In this document: piece after piece, positions 18,015 to 26,223 of the stretch
Numbering within the stretch: position 1 is the stretch's first letter
Layout of the letters: every line of letters starts with the position of its first letter
Source: CBCXVS01 sp965178525
GTDB taxonomy: Bacteria; Tectomicrobia; Entotheonellia; Entotheonellales; Entotheonellaceae
DNA length: 64,000 bases
Reading direction: 5' to 3'
Assembly (NCBI GenBank): GCA_965178525.1
Contig: CBCXVS010000001.1
Location: 41,646 to 105,645 of the forward strand
Translations under genes and position numbers: made by a program
Notes under the pieces: generated by a model
The model's database searches: none
Seen by the model: the letters and a program-made list of their open reading frames with translations, nothing else
Told to the model about the DNA's origin: nothing

Positions 18015-19299
18015 GCGCCCCGCCTCCCGGCTCCTCGGGCCGGCCATTGAGCGGGTCCTCGCGCTGGCTCGCAACGAGCGCCCCAAACGCCTGGTTTAAT
18101 AGCTGCGCTTTGGCCTCCTCAATGGGGTGGGGATGGATACCCGAGAGTGGCGTACGCGTGTCGCCGGCCCCGGTCATCACGGTGGTATGTTTGGCGGCAA
18201 ACAGGTCGAGAGTCTGTGCGAACGGCCGAATGAACTGTTCAAAATGCTCGATAATATAGGCTTGAAGCGCCGCTTCGCCGCCTTGCTGGAGAATCTCCAC
18301 GGTGTGACGCAACTGGTCAATCTCGGCCTGTGCGCGCCCCCGAATTTGCGCGGCTTCTTGCTGGGCTTCGAGACTTCGGCGTTCTTTTTCCGCCTCCGCC
18401 GGGATAAGAATTTCGGCGGTATATTTGGCCCGCAGCATTTCGATGCGTTGCTGTTCGGCCACCGTCTGGGCTTGTAGACCCGCCACCTGCGCCTCGGCGT
18501 CACGTGTGGCTTTCTGCACCCCGATAGCAGCCCGTTGATTTTCCGTTGCGACTTTTACGCGCGTGTCCGACAACAGACTTTCGCGGGCGTTCTCCAATTC
18601 GCGTGTGGCCACTTCCGCCCGCCGTGATTCCGACGCCTCCTTCGCGGCCGCGTGCGCTAGGGCCTGGGCTTCACGCGATTGCGTCTCGGCGTTCGTCGCC
18701 TGGATCCGCTTCAGTAAGGCAATGTAGAGTTCGGGATCCTCCACGCCTTCGAGCCGGTGATCATCGACATCGGCGATGTTCATGGCCGTAATCTCCAGCC
18801 CGATGCCTTCGAGATCGACCTTGCACGTGCGGATCATGTTTTGCACCAGCACATCCTTATCCGTCATGACCTCTTCCGGCGTCATCGTTGCAATGGCATC
18901 ACGTAAGTGCCCCTCGATAATCGAGTTGGCGATGGCCGTGAGTTCATTCCAGGAGGTCGTCATGAGCAGAATGCGCCGCATGGCGTTACGCAGCCCCTTG
19001 GCCGAGGAGGCAATGGCAAAGCTGACAGTGGCGGCAACGGTGAGCGGCACAATACCCGCGGCGATAGCGGATTCCACACGCACGCTCGTGGTCTGCGGTC
19101 GCACGTCCATCTTGAAAAAGCGATGGATGAGCGGCCAGACAAAGACCCGGCCGCCGCGTAACGTGGCAAATCCCTTGCGGCCTTTGCCCGCCACCACGGC
19201 CAATTCGTTGGCCCCGACGATCTTGAGTTTGGCGACCAGTTGATAGACCAGCGTCAGCAGGATCAGAAACAGAAAGACGCCAACAAATCCGATGATCAT
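18001..19299 (-). CDS. flotillin-like SPFH/band-7 protein
   Basis: 432 residues. One N-terminal membrane helix (GFVGVFLFLILLTLVYQLVA), an SPFH domain (about 25-200) and a long Ala/Glu/Arg-rich coiled coil (215-345) of flotillin type. It starts with ATGA overlapping the stop of the flotillin gene before it. Flotillins scaffold ordered membrane patches. The C-terminal tail overlaps the end of the convergent sugar dehydrogenase gene by 14 bases. Confidence 0.85.
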   Translation of the reverse strand: MIIGFVGVFLFLILLTLVYQLVAKLKIVGANELAVVAGKGRKGFATLRGGRVFVWPLIHRFFKMDVRPQTTSVRVESAIAAGIVPLTVAATVSFAIASSAKGLRNAMRRILLMTTSWNELTAIANSIIEGHLRDAIATMTPEEVMTDKDVLVQNMIRTCKVDLEGIGLEITAMNIADVDDHRLEGVEDPELYIALLKRIQATNAETQSREAQALAHAAAKEASESRRAEVATRELENARESLLSDTRVKVATENQRAAIGVQKATRDAEAQVAGLQAQTVAEQQRIEMLRAKYTAEILIPAEAEKERRSLEAQQEAAQIRGRAQAEIDQLRHTVEILQQGGEAALQAYIIEHFEQFIRPFAQTLDLFAAKHTTVMTGAGDTRTPLSGIHPHPIEEAKAQLLNQAFGALVASQREDPLNGRPEEPGGGAPTRQ

Positions 19300-20651
19300 G
19301 AGCCCGCCTCCTCTGTTGTAGCTGTTGGGGTAGACACCGCGAGCAGATCGCGCACGCGAATGCCAAAGCCCGTTTCGAAGTGGCGCAGGAAATCCACCAA
19401 GGCTTCGGGCCCGCGATTGGCCACGCCGTTGAACCCGCGTGTGTCATCCATGACCAGGAAGTGGTCCACTCCCAAGCCTTTGGCATGCTCTTGATAGGCC
19501 GCAAAGAGGTGCGGCAGGCGCTGCTGCACAAAGAGCGCGAGCTTGCCCACATCCCCAGATTGGGCCACCAGTTGCGTTTTCTGGCGTAGCAGGTCGTTGT
19601 GCATCTCTTGCAAGATACGGATGGCGTCGCTTTCGCCACTGGCCAAGATCTCTGCCGAACGCTGTTGCATCTCCGCTTCCAGCGTGACATTCGAGATGTT
19701 TTTGAGCCGCTGTAATTCGACCGTCACCTCTTGCACGGTGCGTTCACCCTCACTACTCGCCTTGGCAATGGCGCTATCGGCTTCCAGCCGCGCCCGTTCG
19801 ATATCCGCTTCGCACTGGCGCCGCAGGACTTCCAGCTCTTGTTGCGCCGTGACAATCTTCTCATTGGCTTGGTTCTCCGCGATCGTCTCCCGGCGTTTGC
19901 CGTCCGATTCGGCCTGCTCGGCGCGCGCCCGTAAACGCGCCTCCTCAACTTCGACCTCCTGGCGCTTGTGCGACAGGGTTTTGTTGGCCAAATTGGCGAT
20001 GTACGTCGACGTATCCCAGATTTTCTGCATCGAGACCGAGACCACCCGCATACCGAACGTGCTGAGGTCCTGCGTACTATCGGCCAGCAGTTCGGAGCGA
20101 AAATGCGCCCGTTCGCCCTCGCCCTCAGCCTCTGCCGGGACGGGCCGCGTGTCGTCGCGGTCGGCCGTGTCCGTGCTTTCCACCATGCCAATGGCCTGCA
20201 GCGGCGTGGTTTTGTTGAGGGCGCCGCGGAAGTTGCCAATCATCGTGTGCTGAATTTGCTCCTGAATTTCCGCGCGGGATTTCCCCATGAGCCGCTCGAC
20301 CGCGGAGTAGAGGAGCGTTTCATCTTCATCATCGACGCAGACGCACGCCGTGGCATCGGCGCCGACCGTGATGCCATTGGCGGCGTTGACCCCCTCGACC
20401 CGCACGTTGATCGGGATGATGCTCAGCTCGAGCGGCTGCACGCTTTGAAAGTAAGGCAAGACAAAGGTCCAGCCGCCTTTTTGGATGCGAAAACCGTATT
20501 CTTTGCCCTGAATGCGCGTCTTCGTACCCGTGACCACGAGCACTTGGTGCGGCGGGCAGACACGGATAAACGACTGCAGCAACCCGACGCCGACAAAGAA
20601 GCAAATCACGGCCAGGACGCCGCCAATGCTAGGAAGAGAAAAGAGTTCCAT
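19296..20651 (-). CDS. flotillin-like SPFH protein
   Basis: 451 residues. Short N-terminal hydrophobic helix, FIRVCPPHQVLVVTGTKTR typical of flotillin N-termini, SPFH domain to about residue 215, then a Glu/Arg-rich coiled coil (225-330) and a globular tail. Unlike most flotillins it carries an insertion DTADRDDTRPVPAEAEGEGE inside the SPFH region. It pairs with the downstream flotillin-like gene by a four-base overlap, suggesting a hetero-oligomer. Confidence 0.88.
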   Translation of the reverse strand: MELFSLPSIGGVLAVICFFVGVGLLQSFIRVCPPHQVLVVTGTKTRIQGKEYGFRIQKGGWTFVLPYFQSVQPLELSIIPINVRVEGVNAANGITVGADATACVCVDDEDETLLYSAVERLMGKSRAEIQEQIQHTMIGNFRGALNKTTPLQAIGMVESTDTADRDDTRPVPAEAEGEGERAHFRSELLADSTQDLSTFGMRVVSVSMQKIWDTSTYIANLANKTLSHKRQEVEVEEARLRARAEQAESDGKRRETIAENQANEKIVTAQQELEVLRRQCEADIERARLEADSAIAKASSEGERTVQEVTVELQRLKNISNVTLEAEMQQRSAEILASGESDAIRILQEMHNDLLRQKTQLVAQSGDVGKLALFVQQRLPHLFAAYQEHAKGLGVDHFLVMDDTRGFNGVANRGPEALVDFLRHFETGFGIRVRDLLAVSTPTATTEEAGS

Positions 20652-20664
20652 AGGTTGGCTCCTC

Positions 20665-20820
20665 TTAGCTGTCAGCTCTCAGCTGTCAGCTTTCAGTAAA
20701 GAATAAAACACTGATGTTTTCCATAGGCTGTAAACGGGTAGCTTTAGCTCGATCAGGTATCGAACCAAAGACGACGTTACTCCTTTTTTAAGCTGAGAGC
20801 TGACAGCTGACAGCTTTATA
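20665..20820. repeat. heptamer-repeat element, copy 2 (between nfeD and flotillin)
   Basis: AGCTGTC/AGCTCTC heptamers (20666-20697) and inverted-type GCTGAGA/GCTGACA heptamers (20789-20815) flank about 90 bases of unrelated sequence rather than the GAAGAAG core of copies 1, 4 and 5. The element separates nfeD from its flotillin partners and contains the nfeD stop codon. Confidence 0.65.
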
Positions 20821-21373
20821 TCGCCCTCCGCACGTAGACACAATCATCGGTGACGCGCACGATTTCCACCATATCATCTGTCCGCAATGTCTCCCATTCG
20901 TCTTCTGCCACAGCGTAGCGCTCCATCACGACTTGTCCCATCGTGACGCGCACTTTTCCCATATTCTCGCTTGAGATGGGCACGATGACCTGCGCACGTT
21001 CCAAGAGGAGTTCGGCCTCGGGGACGCGGGAGTCGACATCTTCGTGTTGGGAGCGAAAAAAGGCGCGTGCAAGCCAGGCCGCAACGGCGCCACCCGGGAG
21101 CGCCCAGGCAAGACTCCCAAGCGTGCTGGCGCCGGCGACTTCTGCAACGAGTCCGATGGGGCCGAAACCCAAGCAGAAGTAGACGCCGATGCGCAGATAG
21201 CGCAGAATCGAAAGGAGAGGGATGTGGTCGCTGCCACTGTCGGCGCCATCCGCGTCCGTGTCGCTGTCGCCCTCTCCAGTGCCGAATAAGCCGAGCATGT
21301 CCACCGCAGTGACGCCAACGCTGAAGATGGTTGTGAACAGATAGAGCCCATGGAGCCATGATGCCCAGTTCAT
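20816..21373 (-). CDS. NfeD/YuaF-like membrane protein
   Basis: About 185 residues from ATG 21373, preceded by GGAGG. N-terminal helix (WLHGLYLFTTIFSVGVTAV), an acidic Asp/Ser loop, two more helices (about 58-105) and a C-terminal OB-type beta domain (VPISSENMGKVRVTMG...YVRRAI). NfeD proteins without the protease domain sit beside flotillins and work with them in the membrane, as in Bacillus yuaF-floT. First gene of the three-gene operon. Confidence 0.75.
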   Translation of the reverse strand: MNWASWLHGLYLFTTIFSVGVTAVDMLGLFGTGEGDSDTDADGADSGSDHIPLLSILRYLRIGVYFCLGFGPIGLVAEVAGASTLGSLAWALPGGAVAAWLARAFFRSQHEDVDSRVPEAELLLERAQVIVPISSENMGKVRVTMGQVVMERYAVAEDEWETLRTDDMVEIVRVTDDCVYVRRAI

Positions 21374-21732
21374 GATGCACACCCTCCTCATGGATTGAGG
21401 GTTCTGCACGGCATCATACCGTGCAGCGCAAGACCGTTTGCCGCCTGAGCATGGCCGACGAAAACTCGCTGATGCTTCCAGTATATCGGGGTGAGTCTTA
21501 TGTAAAGTCTAACATATCAGGCAAAAAGAGGGAAGCCGGAATGGGATATCCGTGTTCGCTCGGTTTTGGTCGCGACTTTCAAAAGCAGGATATAGTAAAC
21601 TTTGACAAGTGTCTTCGGTGTCGGGGTTTATTATATCCTGTAATTGGCCTTTGATTCTGTGATGATCATCCCATGAATTCGGTGACTTGGGTCACGGTGC
21701 CATGTCATCTCAAATGACGAGCCAGATTAGAA
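21374..21732. other. intergenic region between divergent nfeD and Uma2-like genes
   Basis: About 360 bases. A 77-codon frame on the plus strand (21421-21654) lacks recognisable features. It is AT-richer than its surroundings, holds an isolated TTTGACA at 21601 without a well-spaced -10 box, and a short GTGAC/GTCAC repeat near 21680. Promoters of both flanking genes should lie here. Confidence 0.45.
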
Positions 21733-21747
21733 GTGGGGGCCGAGATC

Positions 21748-22311
21748 GTGACTTCTCCCGTAACAACCAAACGTTATACGCCTGAGGAACTCTTGGCCAT
21801 GCCTGCTGACCATTGTTTCGACCTTGTCGATGGGCAGTTGGTGGAGCGGAGCATGGGGGCTGAATCGAGTTGGATCGCGCAGCAAGTCAACCGCCGTCTT
21901 GGGAATTACGCCGACGAACAGCAGCAGAGTCTGGTCATGGGACCGGATTGTGGCTATCGAATTTTTCCGGACGATCCGAACCGCGTTCGGTTTCCCGATG
22001 GCTCGTTCATTCACCGCGGTCGTTTGCCGAACAATCGGCCGCCTCGGGGTTATGTACACATCGTACCGGATCTCGTTATCGAAGTGATTGCGCCCCATGA
22101 CCTGGCCTGGGAAATTGAGGCAAAAGTTGCGCAGTATCGTCAAGCCGGTGTCCCCCTGATGTGGGTCTTGTATCCGGATACCCGTACGGTATGGAGCTAC
22201 TGAGCCAATGGCGAGGTGACGCGGCTCGGCGTTGGCGATGTCCTTAGCGATGAAGATGTTCTGCCCGGTTTCACATGCCTGGTCGAAGAGGTGTTGCCTG
22301 AAGTTTCCTAG
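21748..22311 (+). pseudogene. Uma2-family nuclease-like gene with in-frame stop
   Basis: Starts TSPVTTKRYTPEELLAMP with GTG at 21748. Restriction-endonuclease-fold features of the Uma2 family are present: FDLVDGQLVE, RFPDGSFI and PDLVIEVIAPHD with KVAQY. A TGA at 22201-22203 stops the frame after RTVWSY; the expected ending ANGEVTRLGVGDVLSDEDVL and PGF continues in the same frame to TAG at 22309. A CGA-to-TGA change would explain it. No Cys motif is near, so Sec is not suspected here. Confidence 0.75.
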
Positions 22312-22463
22312 CGCAATGGGAGCTTTGGTAGGACACACTCCAACGGTACGCCGGTTGTAGCAAAAAAGTGGGCCGAGTGCAATTTGTTGCGCATTCGGGC
22401 AGGCTTGATGCTACAATGGGGCCGAATGCGTGCGAAGACGTTGGGACTGCGGGAGAGGACAGC

Positions 22464-23042
22464 ATGCAATTCGGTTTGTTTACAGAGTTTGACTGGCCGG
22501 CAGACGCGAGTGAACACGAGGCGTTTCGCACCTGTCTCGGCCAGGTGCAATATGCGGAGCAGTTGGGTTTTGATTCGGTGTGGCTCGGGGAGATTCATTT
22601 CCAGAAAGGCCGATCCGTTCTCCCATCGCCCATCGTCGTGGCCAGTGCGATTGCGCAGCAGACGAGCCGGGTCACCGTGGGCTTGGCGGTGAATGTGCTG
22701 CCCTTGGGCCATCCGCTGCGCCTGGCCGAGGACGTTGCCACTCTGGATCATCTCTCCAATGGCCGCTTGGAATACGGCATCGGACGCAGTGGGCTCCCGA
22801 GTCATTACGGCGGCTTCAACATTCAGATGTCCGAAGGCTGGCAGCTCTTTAACGAGAATCTCGACATCATGCTCAAGGCGTGGACGACAGACGGCTTTTC
22901 ACACCACGGGACCTATCATCAAATCGACAATGTGACGGTGGTGCCGCGGCCGTTGCAAAAGCCGCATATGCCTTTTTGCCGAGGAAGTAATGCCCGTATT
23001 GCGCCATGCGTAAGGAGAACTTATGCCTATCGCCTCAATTAA
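22464..23042 (+). pseudogene. C-terminally truncated luciferase-like monooxygenase
   Basis: MQFGLFTEFDWPADASEHEA begins a bacterial luciferase-type protein, with LGFDSVWLGEIHF, LGHPLRLAEDVATLDHLSNG and RLEYGIGRSG. Homology stops after VVPRPLQKPHMPF (about residue 174), about half the usual 340-380. A short unrelated tail runs to 23042 and overlaps the next gene. A deletion has probably joined it to the hydrolase leader. A stable half-protein is unlikely to be active. Confidence 0.75.
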
Positions 23043-23871
23043 CGGAATCGATATCAATTATGAAGTCCATGGCTCCGGGCCGCCGCTCTTGATGTTGGCG
23101 CCTGGCGGCTTCGATTCGGCGATTGAAAAGTGGTCGACCGCCGGCGTGTGGGCCGGTATGAACGCGCTGCAGACCTTGGGTCAGCATTACACCTGTATCG
23201 CCTATGACCGGCGCGAAGCCGGCAAATCCGGCGGCCGGGTGGAGCGCTTGACCTGGGAGAAATACGCCGATGAGGGCAAGGGTCTCCTGGACCATCTGGG
23301 TATTGATCAGGCGTTTGTGCTCGGCGGCTGTATGGGCTGTTCGGTGGCCATCGCCTTTGGCGCCCGTTATCCCAAAGCGGCCATTGGGTTGCTGCTGCAC
23401 TGGCCCGTGGGCGGCTATCAGTGGCGCGTCACGGCGTCGGGCCGTTTTGCCGCACACGCGAACCATGTGCGGGAGCACGGTCTAGGCGGCGCGGTCAAAC
23501 TCGCCAAGGAGCAGCCCAGTTTCTGGACGGAACCGCGTGCCGGTGTCTGGGCGCCGGTGGTGGCGCGTGATGCGGTGTTTGCCCAGGCGTATGTGGACCA
23601 GGATGTCGATTACTACCTGGCCCAGTGTGAAGCGACCGCCAGGACGCTTTTCGACCGCGATACCGCTCCGGGCGCCGAGCCGGAGGAGTTGCAGGCGATG
23701 AAAATGCCGGCGCTGATTGTTCCGGGGGATGATCCGGCGCACGCCATGTCCGCGGCGCACTATCTGCGCGAGTGCCTGCCGCACGCGGAGTTCTGGGATG
23801 TCGCCCTGGCCGATCAGGATCCGAAACGCGTTGGCGAGCGCTTGATCGCGTTCGGGTCGGCGCATAGCTAA
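23023..23871 (+). CDS. alpha/beta-hydrolase with a Cys nucleophile position
   Basis: 282 residues; start MPIASINGIDINYEVHGSGP after AAGGAG. Oxyanion region LMLAPGGFD, YDRREAGKS, then the nucleophile elbow LGGCMGCSVAI where Ser of GxSxG is replaced by Cys (about residue 102). Acid and base candidates lie in VPGDDPAHAMS. Cys is known at this place in dienelactone hydrolase, so activity is plausible, but some such proteins are not hydrolases. Substrate unknown. Confidence 0.85.
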   Translation: MPIASINGIDINYEVHGSGPPLLMLAPGGFDSAIEKWSTAGVWAGMNALQTLGQHYTCIAYDRREAGKSGGRVERLTWEKYADEGKGLLDHLGIDQAFVLGGCMGCSVAIAFGARYPKAAIGLLLHWPVGGYQWRVTASGRFAAHANHVREHGLGGAVKLAKEQPSFWTEPRAGVWAPVVARDAVFAQAYVDQDVDYYLAQCEATARTLFDRDTAPGAEPEELQAMKMPALIVPGDDPAHAMSAAHYLRECLPHAEFWDVALADQDPKRVGERLIAFGSAHS

Positions 23872-24213
23872 GCCGGTGGCGTCCTCGACGTGACCAGGCC
23901 ATGGACGACTTGCAAGCGCGATGATCAGCTACCACCTTGACCCAAGTTGTGGCAAAACTGTACCCCCCAATGCCCATTCTTGCAGGTTGCGATCCATATG
24001 GAGTAAGCGCTTCAGATGCGTACGGTTCTCCAAATCCAGGCTGCGTAGAGACGCGAGATAACGTTCCGGATGATGATCGCCCTCGACCTTTGTCGATAGC
24101 CCGGCCCGTCAGGCGCATGAGTCGGGCCACATCTGTACGTGTTTTCTACTCGCCAGCTTACCGATGTTTTATCTTCTGCTGCGGCAGCGCCGTAGAACGG
24201 AACACAGCCGTCG
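23872..24213. other. intergenic region with a possible gene remnant
   Basis: 342 bases between convergent genes. On the minus strand one frame reads KVEGDHHPERYLASLRSLDL and then HLKRLLHMDRNLQEWALGG (about 24090-23950) without a start codon and with a stop just upstream. The composition looks protein-like, so it may be a fragment of a decayed gene; I do not recognise the family. Confidence 0.35.
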
Positions 24214-24900
24214 TTACCGCAGCGGCACGAAGCCGGGAGCGGCTGCGTCGGTCTCGCCCGTATATTCCGGCAGGGTGAGATAGCCCACGCGGGGTAGCGT
24301 GACCCGTATGGGCAGACTCTGAGCGCGTTTGAGGCGTTGAATGGTGTACAGATGGGTGAGCACTTCCCAGTAGAGCATCCAGAGGGACGCTTCAAGCGTG
24401 TAATGAATCCGGGTCGGATCCTCGGCATCGATCCAGGCGCCGCGCGGCAGCACCTGGATGACGTGGCGCCAGAAGGGTGTGCCCCGGTGCACGCTTTCGG
24501 TGGCCCGTATGGTCTCGGCTGGTACGGTGCTCACCACCTGCGTGGCCCACGTGACGCCGAGCTGTGTTTTGTCGAGCAGCGTATCCAATTCCCAGTAAAG
24601 CGTTTCATCCAGGCGGCGGTCGAACTTCATCCCCGCGAGGTGGTGGTCTTCCCACCGGATTGGGTTTGGGATATTGCCGTCCGGCCACAAAAACATCGGG
24701 CAGCGCCGGTGCATAAAGACAAGCAGCACCCAGGCGATATGACTGGCCTGCCGGCGAATAGACCACCACATCCATTCCTGCTGCGGGTCCTGCGAATCGA
24801 AATCGAGCTGGGCATCCGTGAGGCCCTCGACCTCTTGACAGAGCCAGTCATAAAATTCCTGATAATCCGGCCACATGACGATCGTAGGGTCAGCGTGCAT
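24214..24900 (-). CDS. DinB-like four-helix protein
   Basis: 228 residues. A helical protein with His near QASHIAWVLLVFMHR and a second conserved-looking helix WMLYWEVLTHLYTIQRLK; this pattern fits the DinB/YfiT-like metal-binding bundle, though the match is weak. The C-terminal 35 residues (RVGYLTLPEYTGETDAAAPG) form a separate tail. The upstream region contains a heptamer-repeat element. Function unknown. Confidence 0.6.
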   Translation of the reverse strand: MHADPTIVMWPDYQEFYDWLCQEVEGLTDAQLDFDSQDPQQEWMWWSIRRQASHIAWVLLVFMHRRCPMFLWPDGNIPNPIRWEDHHLAGMKFDRRLDETLYWELDTLLDKTQLGVTWATQVVSTVPAETIRATESVHRGTPFWRHVIQVLPRGAWIDAEDPTRIHYTLEASLWMLYWEVLTHLYTIQRLKRAQSLPIRVTLPRVGYLTLPEYTGETDAAAPGFVPLR

Positions 24901-24917
24901 GAGATATTTCTTTTCTT

Positions 24918-25009
24918 GTAGCTATTAGCTGTTAGCTGTTAGCTGTTAGCAGGGAGGAAAACAGAGTAGATCAGAGCTAATAGCTGACAGCTTATAGCTA
25001 ATAGCTTCT
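24918..25009. repeat. heptamer-repeat element, copy 3
   Basis: TAGCTAT/TAGCTGT heptamers (24918-24950), about 23 unrelated bases, then inverted-type heptamers GCTAATA/GCTGACA/GCTTATA (24974-25009). It has the two arms but not the GAAGAAG core. It sits between divergent genes and could form a long stem. Confidence 0.65.
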
Positions 25010-25122
25010 GACCTGTCCTCCCCCCACATAAGTAGGGTACACTGTACTGCATAGAAGTCGCTTCGGACCCGTCACGTTCAGGTCAGACCGGCCTGGGATG
25101 TGCCCAATCGTGGAGGATAAGA

Positions 25123-25443
25123 ATGTTTCAGTTCATCGCAAAGTTCTGTGTTGCCATGCTGTTGCTTGTATCGATGTTGGCGCCGTCGCAGGTCATCTAT
25201 GCCGAAGAGACCTCTGTGGGTAAGGGACAAATCTCAGCCGAAAAGGAAACCACAGCCGAGGAAATGGTGCTTGACCTGATTCTGCTTCGGCCTGCGGGAT
25301 TTATCGGTATGGTGCTAGGTCTTGGGGCCTTTGTCGTGTCGTTGCCCTTTACGATTCCGGCGAAACAGGTCGAGGAAGCAGGCCAAAAATTCGTTGCCGA
25401 TCCGGCAAAGTATACGTTTGCGCGTCCCCTAGGCCGCATGTAA
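25123..25443 (+). CDS. small membrane/secreted protein
   Basis: 106 residues after GGAGG. An N-terminal signal-type helix (AKFCVAMLLLVSMLAPSQVIYAE would be cleaved near AEE), a charged linker, one membrane segment (GFIGMVLGLGAFVVSLPFTI) and the ending DPAKYTFARPLGRM. Short proteins with the pattern 'RP.G....G...F..SLPF...P..YTF.RPLG' are common in proteobacteria; their role is not known to me. Confidence 0.7.
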   Translation: MFQFIAKFCVAMLLLVSMLAPSQVIYAEETSVGKGQISAEKETTAEEMVLDLILLRPAGFIGMVLGLGAFVVSLPFTIPAKQVEEAGQKFVADPAKYTFARPLGRM

Positions 25444-25551
25444 GCCGCTTACACATGGCCTGAGAGTGGGGCCTCTCCTTGCCGGAACCCGCCGGAAATG
25501 GGTTATAGCACTGTCCTCTGTGGCGTGCAAGTACAGGGTGCCTTGTGCCGC

Positions 25552-26157
25552 TTAGCTCCCCGCCAAGAAGCGGTCGAGGGCTGCCAGGCAGGAGATATTA
25601 TCGCGAAAGACAATTCCATGCAGACCGAGCGCATGGGCGGCTTCGATATTGGCGGGTTGATCATCGATGAACACGCAGACCTCGGCGGGAAGAGCCAGCA
25701 TATCGAGAATGGCTTGATAGGCTGCAGCCCCCGGTTTCATCACGCCGATTTCAGCCGAAATCGCGATGTAATCGAAGCCGTGTAGCAAGTCTTGCTGGGC
25801 AAGTAAAGTCCGCAGTTCCCTGCTGAAATTGCTCAGGAGTCCCACACGTAATCCCGCCTGCCGCATCTGCTCGATACGCCTCACAAGATCGTCGTTGCGA
25901 CGGTCGCCCCGGTAAAAATCGGCGCGTATCTCAGCTAACACGGCTGGCGCCAGCCCCAAGGTGGCGCCTACGTCCTGCCAGTAGTCCTCCACCGTCCTCC
26001 GGCCACACTGCGCCTCGACCCACGAGCTGTCATTGTGCACCGCGCGTTGTAGACCGCCGGGCTCGAGGCCGAGCTTGTGTTCCCAGACGGCCCGGGGTCG
26101 AGGATCGAGCGTGCGAGAGAGCACGCTGCCGTAATCGAAGATGACCGCTTGGATCAT
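25552..26157 (-). CDS. HAD-superfamily hydrolase
   Basis: 201 residues. Motif I is FDYGSVLS with nucleophile Asp8; the second Asp of DxD is Gly, as in the FDFGGVL subgroup. Motif II is LLSNFS, motif III Lys in GVMKPGAAAY and motif IV VFIDDQPANIEAA. Relatives include phosphatases and haloacid dehalogenases; the substrate cannot be told. Its leader carries GAATGCG heptamers. Confidence 0.88.
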   Translation of the reverse strand: MIQAVIFDYGSVLSRTLDPRPRAVWEHKLGLEPGGLQRAVHNDSSWVEAQCGRRTVEDYWQDVGATLGLAPAVLAEIRADFYRGDRRNDDLVRRIEQMRQAGLRVGLLSNFSRELRTLLAQQDLLHGFDYIAISAEIGVMKPGAAAYQAILDMLALPAEVCVFIDDQPANIEAAHALGLHGIVFRDNISCLAALDRFLAGS

Positions 26158-26170
26158 GCAAACCCCCTTG

Positions 26171-26204
26171 TGAATGCGGAATGCGGAGTGCGGAGTGCGG
26201 AATG
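26171..26204. repeat. GAATGCG heptamer array
   Basis: Five near-perfect seven-base units (GAATGCG, with GAGTGCG variants) directly upstream of the HAD gene and at the end of the RND gene. The same heptamer occurs at 34436-34476 and inverted at 36159-36190, with single units near 41441 and 57354. Confidence 0.75.
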
Positions 26205-26223
26205 TAAGACTGATGACTTGGTA

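Noticed and set aside
21601..21625. TTTGACA as promoter of the Uma2-like gene
   Set aside because: The nearest TATTAT lies 19-21 bases away and the spacing is poor; not listed as a promoter.
22201..22203. TGA in the Uma2-like gene as a possible Sec codon
   Set aside because: The residues around it (RTVWSY/ANGEV) have no Cys motif and the family has no catalytic thiol there; a nonsense change is simpler.
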